Shown here in pieces: positions 8,805 to 18,338 of a stretch of DNA of 64,000 nt. Below the pieces are notes generated by a model that was not told where the DNA came from, ran no database searches, and saw nothing but the letters and a program-made list of their open reading frames with translations. Where the stretch lies: contig NZ_JDTZ01000002.1 in assembly GCF_000771225.1 (NCBI RefSeq), positions 372,001 to 436,000 on the forward strand, given 5' to 3'. Position numbers and translations under genes: made by a program. The first letter of the stretch is position 1, and every line of letters starts with the position of its first letter. The DNA is from Bifidobacterium pseudolongum subsp. pseudolongum DSM 20099 (lineage in GTDB: Bacteria; Actinomycetota; Actinomycetes; Actinomycetales; Bifidobacteriaceae).

Positions 8805-9019
8805 GTGTACTCGCTTCGGCTTTCACGCCTTCCGCCAAAAGCCAAGCCGTATGCGGCATCATGTGCTCATTTTGATTATTTTGTTGATTTTTGTGAACCC
8901 TGAGGCCAATGCAATCGATTTCATCTCTTCGCCATCGGCTAAACTTTGATACTGCCGCCTGTCGTGTCTCCGCACGGTAGGCTGGAGCAGTCCATCGTTA
9001 CAGATTGATTGAAGGTTGT

Positions 9020-10696
9020 ATGGTTGCACAGAACGCGGGTATGCCCGCCACTCCAGCAGATCTTATTGACGTCGATGAAGTCATCGGCAAGTACTACGAC
9101 GTGGTGCCGGACCCGTCCGTGCCCGAGCAGCGCGTCATCTTCGGCACTTCGGGCCACCGCGGCTCGTCGCTGAAGACCTCGTTCAACGAGGCGCACATCG
9201 TGGCGATCACGCAGGCCATCGCGGAATACCGCAAGGCCGCCGGCGTCACCGGCCCGCTTTACATCGGCCGCGACACCCACGCACTGAGCCTGCCGGCATG
9301 GAAGACCGCGATCGAGGTGCTCGTGGCGAACGGCGTGCGCGTGCGCGTCGATTCCCGCGACGACTACACCCCCACCCCCGTCGTCTCCCAGGCGATCCTG
9401 ACGCACAACCGCGCGGCGGACGGCACCCAGCGCTTCGAAGGCGCCGATCTGGCCGACGGCATCGTCGTAACGCCTTCGCACAACCCACCCACCGATGGCG
9501 GTTTCAAGTACGATCCGGTCACCGGCGGCCCGGCGCCGTCCGAGGTGACGAACGCGATCGCCAACCGTGCGAACGAACTGCTCGGCGATTTCAAGAGTGT
9601 CAAGCGCGTACCGTTCGAGCAGGCCATCAAGTCCGACCTCGTGGAGCGCTTCGACTTCCGCGAGCACTATGTGGACGACCTCAAGAACGTCATCGACTTC
9701 GACGTGATCCGCAACTCCGGCGTGCGTCTGGGCATCGACCCGCTCGGCGGCGCCTCGGTGAACTACTGGCCGCTCATCAACGAGAAGTACGGCCTGAACA
9801 TCGGCGTCATCCGCCCCGAAGTCGACCCGACGTGGCGTTTCATGACGATCGACCATGACGGCAAGATCCGCATGGACCCCTCGTCGCAGTATGCGATGAA
9901 GGGCCTCGTGGACGAGCTCAACGCCGGCGCATGGGACAAGTACGACCTGGTGGGCGGCACCGACCCGGATGCCGACCGCCACGGCATCGTCTGCCCGAAC
10001 TGGGGCGTGATGAACCCGAACCACTACCTGGCCGTGTGCGTCGAATACCTGTTCGGCGGCAACCGCCCCGACTGGCCGGCAGGTGCAGGCGTGGGCAAGA
10101 CGCTCGTCTCCTCCTCGCTCATCGACCGCGTGGCCGCGGCGATTGACGCGCACGTCGTCGAGGTGCCGGTCGGCTTCAAGTGGTTCGTCGACCCGCTGTT
10201 CACCGGTGAGGTCGCGTTCGGTGGCGAGGAAAGCTCCGGCATGAGCTTCCTGCGCTTCAACGGCCGCGTGTGGACGACCGACAAGGACGGCCTGATCCCC
10301 GACCTGCTCGCCGCCGAGATCACCGGCAAGACCGGCAAGAACCCGGCGCAGCTGCACCAGGAGCAGGTGGAGCGCTTCGGTGAAAGCTGGTACAGCCGCA
10401 TCGACACGCCCACCACCCTTGAGCAGAAGCAGAAGTTCGCGAACCTCAACGCCGACGATGTGACCGCCACCACGCTCGGCGGCGAAGATATCACCGCGAT
10501 CCTGACCAAGGCGCCGGGCAACGATGCGCCGATCGGCGGCATCAAGGTCGTGACCGAGGACAACTGGTTCGCGGCCCGCCCGTCCGGCACCGAGAACATC
10601 TACAAGGTCTACGCCGAGTCGTTCGTCTCCCCCGAGACGCTCGACTCCGTGCTTGACGAAGCCACGCAGGTCGTGGACAACGCCCTCGGCGAGTGA
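9020..10696 (+). CDS. pgm: Phosphoglucomutase (alpha-D-glucose-specific)
   Basis: Pgm interconverts glucose-1-phosphate and glucose-6-phosphate, linking glycogen and nucleotide-sugar metabolism to the bifid shunt. All four phosphohexomutase signatures are visible. The catalytic serine loop is [12 protein letters not shown] and the metal loop is [11 protein letters not shown]. The sugar-binding loop is [10 protein letters not shown] and the phosphate-binding loop is [11 protein letters not shown]. The length of 558 residues is normal. The frame opens at a TTG (9005), but ATG 9020 gives the family N-terminus MVAQNAG, with AAGG a few bases upstream. A strong terminator follows. Confidence 0.96.
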   Translation: MVAQNAGMPATPADLIDVDEVIGKYYDVVPDPSVPEQRVIFGTSGHRGSSLKTSFNEAHIVAITQAIAEYRKAAGVTGPLYIGRDTHALSLPAWKTAIEVLVANGVRVRVDSRDDYTPTPVVSQAILTHNRAADGTQRFEGADLADGIVVTPSHNPPTDGGFKYDPVTGGPAPSEVTNAIANRANELLGDFKSVKRVPFEQAIKSDLVERFDFREHYVDDLKNVIDFDVIRNSGVRLGIDPLGGASVNYWPLINEKYGLNIGVIRPEVDPTWRFMTIDHDGKIRMDPSSQYAMKGLVDELNAGAWDKYDLVGGTDPDADRHGIVCPNWGVMNPNHYLAVCVEYLFGGNRPDWPAGAGVGKTLVSSSLIDRVAAAIDAHVVEVPVGFKWFVDPLFTGEVAFGGEESSGMSFLRFNGRVWTTDKDGLIPDLLAAEITGKTGKNPAQLHQEQVERFGESWYSRIDTPTTLEQKQKFANLNADDVTATTLGGEDITAILTKAPGNDAPIGGIKVVTEDNWFAARPSGTENIYKVYAESFVSPETLDSVLDEATQVVDNALGE

Positions 10697-10723
10697 CGCG
10701 TCCGGCATAATCCACATCTGCAG

Positions 10724-10781
10724 GCACCGCCCGCAAGAGCCCGGTTTTCCCACCGGCAGCTTCTTGCGGGCGGTGCTTTTT
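10724..10781 (+). terminator. Terminator of pgm
   Basis: The stem GCACCGCCCGCAAGA pairs with TCTTGCGGGCGGTGC and is followed by TTTTT. The loop contains a second small hairpin (CCGG...CCGG). Confidence 0.85.
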
Positions 10782-10817
10782 GCGCCACGGGCAGTGCCTG
10801 CACGTACAGTGGAACAT

Positions 10818-11798
10818 ATGACGATCACTGTTTCCACTGACGGATCCGCCCTCGGCAATCCCAACGGGCCGATGGGCTGGGCATGGGCCGACCACTCGAG
10901 CCAAGGCGAGCACGCGCATACGGGCGATTGCGACGCCGGCGGCGCGACGAACGGCACGAACCAGATCGGCGAACTGTGCGCGGTGCTGATGGCGTTGCGC
11001 GCGCACCCCGGCAGCGAGCCGCTCATCATCGAAACCGACTCGCAGTACGCGATCAACTGCTCCACCAAGTGGGTGCACGGGTGGAAGAAGAACGGCTGGA
11101 AGAACTCGAAGAAAGAGCCGGTGAAGAACGCGGACGTGATCAAGGCGATCGATGCGGAACTGCGCGCGCGCGAAGGCTCGGTGCGCTTCCAGTGGGTCAA
11201 GGGGCATGCGGGCAACGCCGGCAACGAGAAAGTCGACGAGCTCGCGCGCACGTACGCCGAGGACTGCAGGTCGGGCGTGCGCGACGGCTACCTGCCGCGC
11301 GAAGGCTGGCAGTCGCTGCTCGATTCGCCGTACGCGCGCGGCACCGACGTGCCGATGGACGCGCAACTGCTGCTCGACGGCGAGCTCGACCGCGCCAAGT
11401 ACGTGGCCGGCCGGTGCATGGGAGGCGCTCCGGAAGAGTCGGCCGAGGGCGCGGAGAACATCGTGCCTGCCGCTGCGGAACCGCATGATACGGACGTGCG
11501 CGCATCCGGGCCCGGCGAAGCCGCGCACGCGAAATCCGCTTCCGGTGAACCCGCACACAATACCGCACCTGTACGCGACACCGCGCCCACACAGACCGCG
11601 GTGGCCGCGCAACCGGCGCTGCGGCACAGCGGACTGCACGTGGGCGGCGCGGTGCGCTTCACTCCCCCACCCGAATCGAGCCCGCATTTCGACGGCCGCC
11701 CGCGGCGTGTGCGCGGCTATATCGAGGTCGACGGTCTCGTCGATGGCGACGGCACGTTGACGCTCGACGACGCACCGTTCCTCGTCTACCAGTCGTAG
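10818..11798 (+). CDS. rnhA: Ribonuclease HI with long C-terminal extension
   Basis: RNase HI cuts the RNA strand of RNA-DNA hybrids. The catalytic acidic residues are Asp8 in VSTDGSALGNP, the glutamate in QIGELCAVL, the aspartate in IETDSQYAI and the aspartate in GNEKVDELA. The RNase H domain fills residues 1-155. A further 170 residues follow, including an Ala/Pro/Thr-rich stretch and a short conserved-looking C-terminal piece (from about residue 275). This extension is not part of standard RNase HI and has no domain I recognise. ATG 10818 is the chosen start; the ribosome binding site is weak. Confidence 0.9.
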   Translation: MTITVSTDGSALGNPNGPMGWAWADHSSQGEHAHTGDCDAGGATNGTNQIGELCAVLMALRAHPGSEPLIIETDSQYAINCSTKWVHGWKKNGWKNSKKEPVKNADVIKAIDAELRAREGSVRFQWVKGHAGNAGNEKVDELARTYAEDCRSGVRDGYLPREGWQSLLDSPYARGTDVPMDAQLLLDGELDRAKYVAGRCMGGAPEESAEGAENIVPAAAEPHDTDVRASGPGEAAHAKSASGEPAHNTAPVRDTAPTQTAVAAQPALRHSGLHVGGAVRFTPPPESSPHFDGRPRRVRGYIEVDGLVDGDGTLTLDDAPFLVYQS

Positions 11799-11871
11799 CA
11801 ACCGGACCGGCATCCAGCGGCATCACCCGGCTTCATTCGACTTTGTGAGCCCATTCGCGCAGAGATGCTCC

Positions 11872-11939
11872 ATGAACGCGTGCTTCATTCGACATTCCGA
11901 GACAATTGCCTCAGCATGTCGAATGAAGCGCGCGTTCAT
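11872..11939. repeat. Long hairpin, 24-bp arms
   Basis: Left arm 11872-11895 and right arm 11916-11939 are reverse complements with a single mismatch, which would be a G-U pair in RNA. They are separated by a 20-base loop. The 11-mer CTTCATTCGAC of the arm occurs once more at 11831-11841. There is no T-run, so it is not an ordinary terminator. It lies in the 324-base gap between rnhA and rpiA, where no gene is seen. Confidence 0.75.
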
Positions 11940-12122
11940 CTGCCCTTTCGTCAAGAACGGTCTCAACACATCCAATGAAACAGAACGACTGGTGTGCGCG
12001 GGGATTCATCCGTGTATGGAACCGCCCGTGAAACACGGAGGGCGGCGCGTTCTGTTGACTCGGTTAGTATGGGAGGCAGTGCGCGGGGCGGTTCCGCGCC
12101 ATGATTCGCATAAAGGAGCGTT

Positions 12123-12821
12123 ATGGAGAAGGCACAGCAGGATGCGATGAAGAAGGAAGCCGGCATCGAAGCCGCGAAGCTCATCACCGACGGCATGATC
12201 GCGGGTCTGGGCACCGGTTCGACCGTGCGGTTCCTCGTGGACGAGCTCGGCCGCCGCGTGCAGGAGGAGGGCCTCGACTTCACCGGCGTGACCACTTCCC
12301 GCCGCACGCAGGAGCAGGCCGAAGGCTACGGCATCAAGATCGTGAACATCGACGACGTGGACCACATCGACCTCACGATTGACGGCGCCGACGAAGTGGA
12401 TGCCAACTTCAACGGCATCAAGGGCGGCGGCGCGGCCCTCCTGTGGGAGAAGATCGTGGCCGTCAATTCCAACAAGATCGTGTGGATTGTGGACGAGTCC
12501 AAGGTCGTGGACGTCATCGGCAAATTCCCGCTGCCGGTCGAAGTGATCCCGTTCGGCTGGTCGCACGTGTTCAAGCGTCTCGACGAGCGCGGCTACAAGC
12601 CGGTGCTCCGCCTCGACGCCGAAGGCGAACCGGTGCGCACCGACGAGAACAACTACGTGATCGACCTGCATCTGGAGCGCATCGACGACCCGCAGGCGCT
12701 GGCCCAGGACCTCATCAACATCGTGGGCGTTGTGGAGCACGGCCTGTTCCTCAACATGGTCAACGAAGTGATCGTGGGCAGCCCGGACGGCCCGCGCGTG
12801 CTGACCAACCCGAACAAGTGA
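12123..12821 (+). CDS. rpiA: Ribose-5-phosphate isomerase A
   Basis: RpiA interconverts ribose-5-phosphate and ribulose-5-phosphate in the pentose phosphate part of the bifid shunt. The protein has 232 residues. The phosphate-binding [10 protein letters not shown] segment, the catalytic IDGADEVD segment with its two aspartates and the [11 protein letters not shown] segment are all in place. ATG 12123 is preceded by AAAGGAG with good spacing. A GC-rich hairpin follows the stop codon. Confidence 0.96.
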   Translation: MEKAQQDAMKKEAGIEAAKLITDGMIAGLGTGSTVRFLVDELGRRVQEEGLDFTGVTTSRRTQEQAEGYGIKIVNIDDVDHIDLTIDGADEVDANFNGIKGGGAALLWEKIVAVNSNKIVWIVDESKVVDVIGKFPLPVEVIPFGWSHVFKRLDERGYKPVLRLDAEGEPVRTDENNYVIDLHLERIDDPQALAQDLINIVGVVEHGLFLNMVNEVIVGSPDGPRVLTNPNK

Positions 12822-12850
12822 CCCGGTTCAGGCACTGAACGCCGCCAACG

Positions 12851-12882
12851 CAGGAGGCCCCCAAATCATTGGGGGCCTCCTG
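12851..12882. terminator. Hairpin between rpiA and bS22 genes
   Basis: Perfect 14-bp arms (12851-12864 and 12869-12882) enclose a four-base loop ATCA. There is no T-run. It sits between convergent genes and probably serves both as a terminator or 3'-end stabiliser. Confidence 0.7.
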
Positions 12883-12911
12883 CCATATACGCTTACATCA
12901 GCTGGTAAAGA

Positions 12912-13001
12912 CTACTTGCGCTGGTGGCGAGTCTTACGCAGCAGTTTGCGGTGCTTCTTCTTGCTCATCCGCTTGCGGCGCTTCTTGATGACCGAGCCCA
13001 T
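12912..13001 (-). CDS. 30S ribosomal protein bS22 (small basic AURKAIP1/COX24-type protein)
   Basis: A 29-residue, extremely basic protein starts [17 protein letters not shown] and ends KTRHQRK. It matches the short actinobacterial family first annotated as AURKAIP1/COX24-domain and later found in mycobacterial small subunits as bS22. GGAGG lies six bases before ATG 13001. It is too short for most automatic gene callers. The family match is from memory of the motif; the coding frame and ribosome binding site are direct observations. Confidence 0.9.
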   Translation of the reverse strand: MGSVIKKRRKRMSKKKHRKLLRKTRHQRK

Positions 13002-13089
13002 CTCAAGCCTCCGTTCCATATACTCGAAAAGTTTGCAACTTGACACACTCTACACGGCTGAGCCGACTTTGCGCTTCGACTGCGCCCGA

Positions 13090-13767
13090 CTAGACCGGGA
13101 ACAGCTTGTAGACCGTCTCCACGCTTGCCTGCGGCCCGGTGGCGCGGAACACCACGGTGTCATTGCGCCACAACGCTGTGGCATTGCCGTCCGAGCCCTT
13201 GCCGGCCACCACCACATAACTGCCGGTGTTCTGCCCCGAGACCTTGATGTTGCCCGCGGCCAGCTGCTTGCCGTCCAGTGCCTTGGCGAGTTTCGCGTAC
13301 TGTGTTTCGGCCTCTTCGGCGTCTGCCCACTGCCCCATCATCACGCGCACGTCTTTGGACTGGTCGCCGTTGCCGTACGTGACCGCATATGCTTCGACCG
13401 GCGCCGCCGACCGCCATTCATCGCTCGATTCAACCGCGCCACGCACATAATTCGACACATGCTCCGGCAGGATCTTGACGAGTTCGGACGCGTCGGTCGG
13501 CAATGGCTGCGCCGCGATCGTCGGCGTGGCCGAAGCGACCGCCGCGGGCACTTCGACCGGCTCGGGCGGCGTGCGCACCGCCCAGCCGGGCCACCCGAAC
13601 GCGCTGACGAGCGCAAGCACCACAATGATCGCGGCGGCGCACACGACCGCACGCGCCCTACGCGCGGTCCCCGACGTCTGCGGTGCCGGCTGCGCCGTGG
13701 TCTTCGCCGTGGGCCGTGCAGCCGTGCGCCGTGCAGGGGTTCCCGAAGTCTTTGCCATAGCCATCAT
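13090..13767 (-). CDS. Single-pass membrane protein of unknown function
   Basis: The protein of about 225 residues has a cytoplasmic Ala/Thr/Arg-rich N-terminus, one membrane segment (about residues 43-63) and an extracytoplasmic domain of about 150 residues. There is no lipobox. I do not recognise the domain, though it looks like conserved bifidobacterial membrane proteins of unknown role. The start is unclear: ATG 13767, 13764 and 13758 are all in frame and none has a convincing ribosome binding site. It is divergent from radA, 59 bases away. Confidence 0.65.
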   Translation of the reverse strand: MMAMAKTSGTPARRTAARPTAKTTAQPAPQTSGTARRARAVVCAAAIIVVLALVSAFGWPGWAVRTPPEPVEVPAAVASATPTIAAQPLPTDASELVKILPEHVSNYVRGAVESSDEWRSAAPVEAYAVTYGNGDQSKDVRVMMGQWADAEEAETQYAKLAKALDGKQLAAGNIKVSGQNTGSYVVVAGKGSDGNATALWRNDTVVFRATGPQASVETVYKLFPV

Positions 13768-13826
13768 CTTGGCACAGCCGCCTGACGCCTCTTGCGCATG
13801 ACGCGGGCAGGCGCTACGTTTCGAAT

Positions 13827-15251
13827 ATGGCAAAGAGCAATGTGAGCTACGTGTGCACCGAATGCGGCTGGACCGGGTCGAAGTGGTACGGCCGCTGCCC
13901 CGAATGCGGCCAATGGGGCACGATTGAGGAGTTCCGTGAGGCAAAGCCGAATCCGGCCACCACGCGCACGGCCGCTCCGGGCCGCACCGCGCGTACCACG
14001 GCGAGCGCCGTCGTTTCGAGCGCCGCGCAGCCAATCACGCAGATCGGCACGGCGTCGGTGACACGCATCCCCACCGGCTTCGGCGAATTTGACCGTGTGC
14101 TCGGCGGCGGTATTGTGCCCGGATCGGTCGTGTTGATCGCCGGCGAGCCGGGCATCGGCAAATCGACGCTGCTGCTCGAGACGGCGGGCAACGTCGCCAA
14201 GGCGAGCAGTGGCGCCGCGCAGCGCAATACCGCGCTCTATATTTCCGGTGAGGAGTCGCAGGCGCAGGTGCGGTTGCGCGCCTCGCGCATCGGCGCGGTC
14301 GAAGAGAATCTGCTGCTCGCCTCCACGACCGATCTGGCGACCGCGCTCGGCCTGATCGAGCAGCACAAGCCGGCGCTGGCGATTGTCGATTCGGCGCAGA
14401 CGATCGTCTCGCAGGACGTGGATGGCATTTCCGGTGGCTCCACACAGGTGCGCGAGGTGGCGAGCGCGCTCATCGACACGGCCAAATCGCTCGACGTGCC
14501 GGTGCTGCTTGTGGGCCATGTGACCAAGGACGGATCGATTGCCGGCCCACGCACGCTTGAGCATCTGGTGGATGTGGTGTGCCAGTTCGAAGGCGATGCG
14601 CAGACCGCGTTGCGCATGTTGCGCGCGGTGAAGAACCGCTTCGGCCCCACCGACGAAGTGGGCTGTTTCGACATGAGTGGCATCGGCATCGAGGAGGTGA
14701 CCGACCCGGCGGGCCTGTTCCTCTCGGCCACCGACGCGCCTGTCGAAGGCACGTGCGTCACGTTCACACTCGACGGCCACCGTTCGCTGCCGGTCGAAGT
14801 ACAGGCGCTTGTGACCAAATCGGTGTTGCCCACGCCGCGCCGCGCCGCCAACGGTGTGGATACGAACCGCATCGCGATGCTCGTGGCTGTGCTGTACCGG
14901 CATGGGGGCCTTGCGCTGCTGACGAACGACCTGTACATCTCCACGATCGCCGGCGGTGTGGCCAAGGAGCCGGCGTGCGATCTGGCGATCTGCGCGGCAT
15001 TGGCGAGTGCCGCGACGCATGTGCCAATCGCCAAGACCACGTGCGCGATCGGCGAGATCTCGCTCACCGGCCAGGTGCGCCCGGTGCCGCGGCTGGAATA
15101 CCGCTTGCGCGAGGCGGCCCGTTTGGGGTTCACCACGGCCATTGTGCCGCCGTTGCGCACACCGGTGCACGTCGACGGTTTGGCGGTCGTACAGGTGCAG
15201 TCGCTCAAAGACGCGCTTGAGGCGATGCGACTCACGAAGCGCGCGAAGTGA
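13827..15251 (+). CDS. radA: DNA repair protein RadA (branch-migration ATPase)
   Basis: RadA is a RecA-like hexameric helicase that processes recombination intermediates. The 474 residues show an N-terminal C4 zinc finger (CTEC and CPEC, residues 10-30). The RecA-type core follows, with Walker A GEPGIGKST and the RadA-specific KNRFG motif. A LonB/Lon-protease-like domain closes the protein. The start MAKSNVSYVC is canonical. Its last 20 bases overlap the 3' end of ribF on the other strand. Confidence 0.96.
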   Translation: MAKSNVSYVCTECGWTGSKWYGRCPECGQWGTIEEFREAKPNPATTRTAAPGRTARTTASAVVSSAAQPITQIGTASVTRIPTGFGEFDRVLGGGIVPGSVVLIAGEPGIGKSTLLLETAGNVAKASSGAAQRNTALYISGEESQAQVRLRASRIGAVEENLLLASTTDLATALGLIEQHKPALAIVDSAQTIVSQDVDGISGGSTQVREVASALIDTAKSLDVPVLLVGHVTKDGSIAGPRTLEHLVDVVCQFEGDAQTALRMLRAVKNRFGPTDEVGCFDMSGIGIEEVTDPAGLFLSATDAPVEGTCVTFTLDGHRSLPVEVQALVTKSVLPTPRRAANGVDTNRIAMLVAVLYRHGGLALLTNDLYISTIAGGVAKEPACDLAICAALASAATHVPIAKTTCAIGEISLTGQVRPVPRLEYRLREAARLGFTTAIVPPLRTPVHVDGLAVVQVQSLKDALEAMRLTKRAK

Positions 15252-16485
15252 GCTCCTTCGCCTCTTCGGCGTTGCGCTTGAGTTCGGCCACCAGGTCATC
15301 CGCGGAATCGAATTTGATCTGCGGGCGCAGGAATCCCACGAATTCGCAGCGCACACGGTGCCCATACAGCTCGAGCCAGTCGTCGGTGAGCGCGTAGGCT
15401 TCGAGCACGCGCTCGTCATGCCCGCTCTGTTCGTTGAACGTGGGTTTGCGTCCAATCGAGATCGCCGCCGGCCAACGGTACGGCGAGTATTCGGCGAGCC
15501 GGTGTTCCACACCGCCCGACGTGTACTGTTGCGAGACCGGTTCGGCGTCGGCTTCGGGCGCTTCGCTGTACGCGCGCTGTGACTCGTCGTAGTCGTCCGC
15601 CGGTCCCAGATCGATGAGCCAGCCGGCGTACACGCCGTCGACGGGCAGATAGCCGTCGATTGGCGTCTCCACGTTCGCTGTGGGGAATCCGATTGTGCGG
15701 CCGCGTTCCTCGCCGTGCACCACGGTGCCTTCCACGCCGTGCGTGTACCCGAGCACGTCATTGGCCGCCATGACGCGCCCCTGCCCCAGCAGCCACCGCA
15801 CGTTCGTGGAGCTCAGTACGCGCACTTTCTTCGAATTCAACCGCTTCGTCAACGCGCGCTGTTCGGTTTTGCTCAGGCCCTCAAGCGGGTCGGCCGGCTC
15901 ACCGCGGCCTTCGGGCATGCGCGGCGCGGCCTGCTGCGGCACGAACACATGGCCTCCGTGGTCGGGCACCACCACGAGTTCGAATACGCCGGTGCCTTCG
16001 GCGAGCCGGCCGATCGATTCCACCGTGCCTTCCAGATTGGCGCCCATGCGTGCGTCCTCGCCCAACACGAGCGTGCGCATGCCCAGTTTGCCCACAAGCT
16101 GGCCCAGGAAGAAGCGGAACGACTTCGCCGCGAACTCCAGGTCGTAGCGCACGATGAGCACATAATCCACGTGCAGCGCGTTCATCATGCGCAGGCGCTC
16201 GTCCACGCCGGTGATCTTCTGCGTGTCCTGCACGTCGGACCGCGGCTCCATGCCGCCGTTCTTCGCGGCGTACGCGTGCACGAACGCGGGGCGCGGGTCG
16301 AACATGATCACCACCGAGAAACACCGCTCACGTTGCGCGATGCGCACGGTCTCCTCGATCACCGCCTGGTGCCCGCGGTGCACACCGTCGAACACGCCCA
16401 CCGTGACGACCGATTTCTTCGACGCGCTCAGTGTGGGCCATGCCACGGTGCCAGTGATGTCCGGCTGCAAACGAATGATGTTCAA
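15232..16485 (-). CDS. ribF: Bifunctional riboflavin kinase / FAD synthetase
   Basis: RibF makes FMN from riboflavin and then FAD. The N-terminal nucleotidyltransferase domain holds the GVFDGVHRGHQ motif, and the C-terminal flavokinase domain holds RTIGFPTANVE. At 417 residues it is somewhat longer than usual. The start codon is TTG 16485, two bases after the truB stop, with GGTGA just upstream. An ATG at 16490 is in another frame and ends at once. The gene is the last of the nusA-infB-rbfA-truB-ribF block and overlaps radA at the 3' end. Confidence 0.93.
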   Translation of the reverse strand: MNIIRLQPDITGTVAWPTLSASKKSVVTVGVFDGVHRGHQAVIEETVRIAQRERCFSVVIMFDPRPAFVHAYAAKNGGMEPRSDVQDTQKITGVDERLRMMNALHVDYVLIVRYDLEFAAKSFRFFLGQLVGKLGMRTLVLGEDARMGANLEGTVESIGRLAEGTGVFELVVVPDHGGHVFVPQQAAPRMPEGRGEPADPLEGLSKTEQRALTKRLNSKKVRVLSSTNVRWLLGQGRVMAANDVLGYTHGVEGTVVHGEERGRTIGFPTANVETPIDGYLPVDGVYAGWLIDLGPADDYDESQRAYSEAPEADAEPVSQQYTSGGVEHRLAEYSPYRWPAAISIGRKPTFNEQSGHDERVLEAYALTDDWLELYGHRVRCEFVGFLRPQIKFDSADDLVAELKRNAEEAKELTSRAS

Positions 16486-16486
16486 T

Positions 16487-17536
16487 TCATCTCACCTCTG
16501 TGTATGCCAATTGCTCAAGGTTGTCAGTGTGCGCTGGCCGGCGCGGGAACACGGTCAGCGGCTGCAGTTCGCGCGCGTTGGCGCGTTCCACGATCGCCAC
16601 CACGTCGCACGTTTCCGGTACGACGGCAGCGCATGGCACTCCGGGTTCCACATGCGCCGGGCATGCGATGCGGCGGCCGAAGCGCAGGGCGCGCGCCTCG
16701 CCTTCGCCCACGTCCACGATGGGCAGCGCGCCGCGCACCGCGTCGAACATCGGCAGTGCATGGCTGAGCAGCGCGGGGCCCGTTTCGTCGAACACCGCAC
16801 GGTTGCGCGTCACCTGTTCGCCTTCGCGGTTCGTGTACGTGCGCGATTCCACATGCGCATGCACCACGCGCGGGTCGTCGGCACGGAATGCGCCGACCGC
16901 TTCGCGCCGCAGCCGCGTCAGATGTGCGCCGCAGCCGAACAGTTCACCCAGATCGCGCGCCAACGCGCGGATATAGGTGCCGGCGGAACACTCCACCTCC
17001 ACGTCCATGTCAAGCACCGGCGTGCCGTCTGCCGCCGTTGCGGCGCGCGTGCCAAGCACGTCGAAGCGGCTGACCGTCACCGTGCGCGCCTTGAGTTCCA
17101 CTTCGGCGCCTGCACGCGCCAGATCGTAGGCGCGCCGGCCGTTGATTTTGATCGCCGAATACGCGTTCGGCACCTGTTCGATGCGCCCGGTGAACGATTG
17201 CGCCACGGCCTCGCGCACGGCGTCAAGGTCCGGCAGCGGCCCGGCAATGGCACCGGGAACGACCTCGCCGTCGGCGTCGTCGGTTGTGGTGCGCTGCCCA
17301 AAGCGCACGGTGGCGCTGTATGTTTTCGTGTGTTCCACAATGATGTTGAGCAGGCGCGTCGCATTGCCGAAGCCTACCACGAGCACGCCGGTGGCCATCG
17401 GGTCGAGCGTGCCGGCGTGGCCCACCTTGCGCATGTGCAACGCGCCGCGCGCGGCGGCCACAAGGTCGTGGCTCGTTACACCCTGCGGTTTGTCGATGAT
17501 CAGCAGGCCGGATTCCCCGGCTGTTGTACCGGCCAT
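16487..17536 (-). CDS. truB: tRNA pseudouridine(55) synthase TruB
   Basis: TruB isomerises U55 in the T-loop of tRNAs. The protein has 349 residues. It begins with the family stretch GLLIIDKPQGVTSHD, and the catalytic aspartate is in GHAGTLDPMATGVL. The C-terminal part is longer than in E. coli, as is usual in actinobacteria. It follows rbfA by five bases and runs straight into ribF, so the three genes are surely cotranscribed. Confidence 0.96.
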   Translation of the reverse strand: MAGTTAGESGLLIIDKPQGVTSHDLVAAARGALHMRKVGHAGTLDPMATGVLVVGFGNATRLLNIIVEHTKTYSATVRFGQRTTTDDADGEVVPGAIAGPLPDLDAVREAVAQSFTGRIEQVPNAYSAIKINGRRAYDLARAGAEVELKARTVTVSRFDVLGTRAATAADGTPVLDMDVEVECSAGTYIRALARDLGELFGCGAHLTRLRREAVGAFRADDPRVVHAHVESRTYTNREGEQVTRNRAVFDETGPALLSHALPMFDAVRGALPIVDVGEGEARALRFGRRIACPAHVEPGVPCAAVVPETCDVVAIVERANARELQPLTVFPRRPAHTDNLEQLAYTEVR

Positions 17537-17541
17537 GCGGG

Positions 17542-18168
17542 TCAGTCCTGCACGCGGTCGACCGTGGACTGCGGGTCGGACCCGGCGGGGTCCACCGGGT
17601 CGTCGTCGCTGCCATCGGCCGAGTCCTCGTCGTCGTCGAAGTCCTCGAGCTCCTCCACGGTCACCACGTCGCCGCCGTACTCGTTGTACTCGTCTTTGTC
17701 TTCGTGCTCCCGGTCCTCAAGCTCGTCTTCGGACTCGTCGTCATGCTTGTAGGGGTCGGCATCGCCCGCGTATTGCGCGTTCGCGCGCATGCGGGCGAGC
17801 TCCTCATCGCGGCGCCGTGCGGCCACGATGATGTCGTCGATCTCGTGCGCCTCGCCCGGCACCTCGTCGAAGATGAACTGCAGCTGCGGGGTCAGGCGCA
17901 GGCCGGCCTTGGCGCCGACCATCGTGCGCAGGCGCCCGCGCGCCTGGTTGAGTGCGGTCTGTGCGCGCTTGCGCTCGCCCTCGTCGTTGCCTGTGCGCGA
18001 GATCGTGGTCCAATACACTTTGGCGAGCTGCAGGTCGTTCGTCACCTTCACGTCGGTGATTGTGACGTTCTTGAGCCGCTTGTCGTGCAGCGTGGATTCC
18101 ATGTTCGAAGCGATGACGCGTTGGATCAGCGCCGCGATGCGCGCGGCGCGAGGATTCGTTCCCTGCAT
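17542..18168 (-). CDS. rbfA: Ribosome-binding factor A with long acidic tail
   Basis: RbfA helps mature the 30S subunit at low temperature. The KH-like domain fills about residues 1-125 (with RAARIAALIQRVIAS near the start and FIFDEVPGEAHEIDD near its end). It is followed by about 80 residues rich in Asp, Glu, Gly and Ser. The family is usually 110-160 residues, so the tail is an addition and is likely disordered. The gene lies between a strong terminator that ends infB transcription and truB. Confidence 0.93.
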   Translation of the reverse strand: MQGTNPRAARIAALIQRVIASNMESTLHDKRLKNVTITDVKVTNDLQLAKVYWTTISRTGNDEGERKRAQTALNQARGRLRTMVGAKAGLRLTPQLQFIFDEVPGEAHEIDDIIVAARRRDEELARMRANAQYAGDADPYKHDDESEDELEDREHEDKDEYNEYGGDVVTVEELEDFDDDEDSADGSDDDPVDPAGSDPQSTVDRVQD

Positions 18169-18270
18169 GATGTTCCTTTTCGTATGGTCGTGTGTTCCAG
18201 TCTGGTACTGCTCACTAAGCGTAGTCGAAAACCTGCGGCGCGGGTGTCAGCCTGTTGCAAAACCGGGCGC

Positions 18271-18320
18271 GCGCAAAAAGGCGGGGCGGATCAGGAATGA
18301 TCCGCCCCGCCTTTTTGCGC
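18271..18320. terminator. Strong terminator between infB and rbfA
   Basis: A perfect 23-bp inverted repeat (18271-18293 with 18298-18320, loop GGAA) carries its own TTTTTGC and GCAAAAA at the base, so it can end transcripts in both directions. It separates nusA-infB from rbfA-truB-ribF. Confidence 0.88.
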
Positions 18321-18338
18321 GTTCACCGCGCGCGGCGG

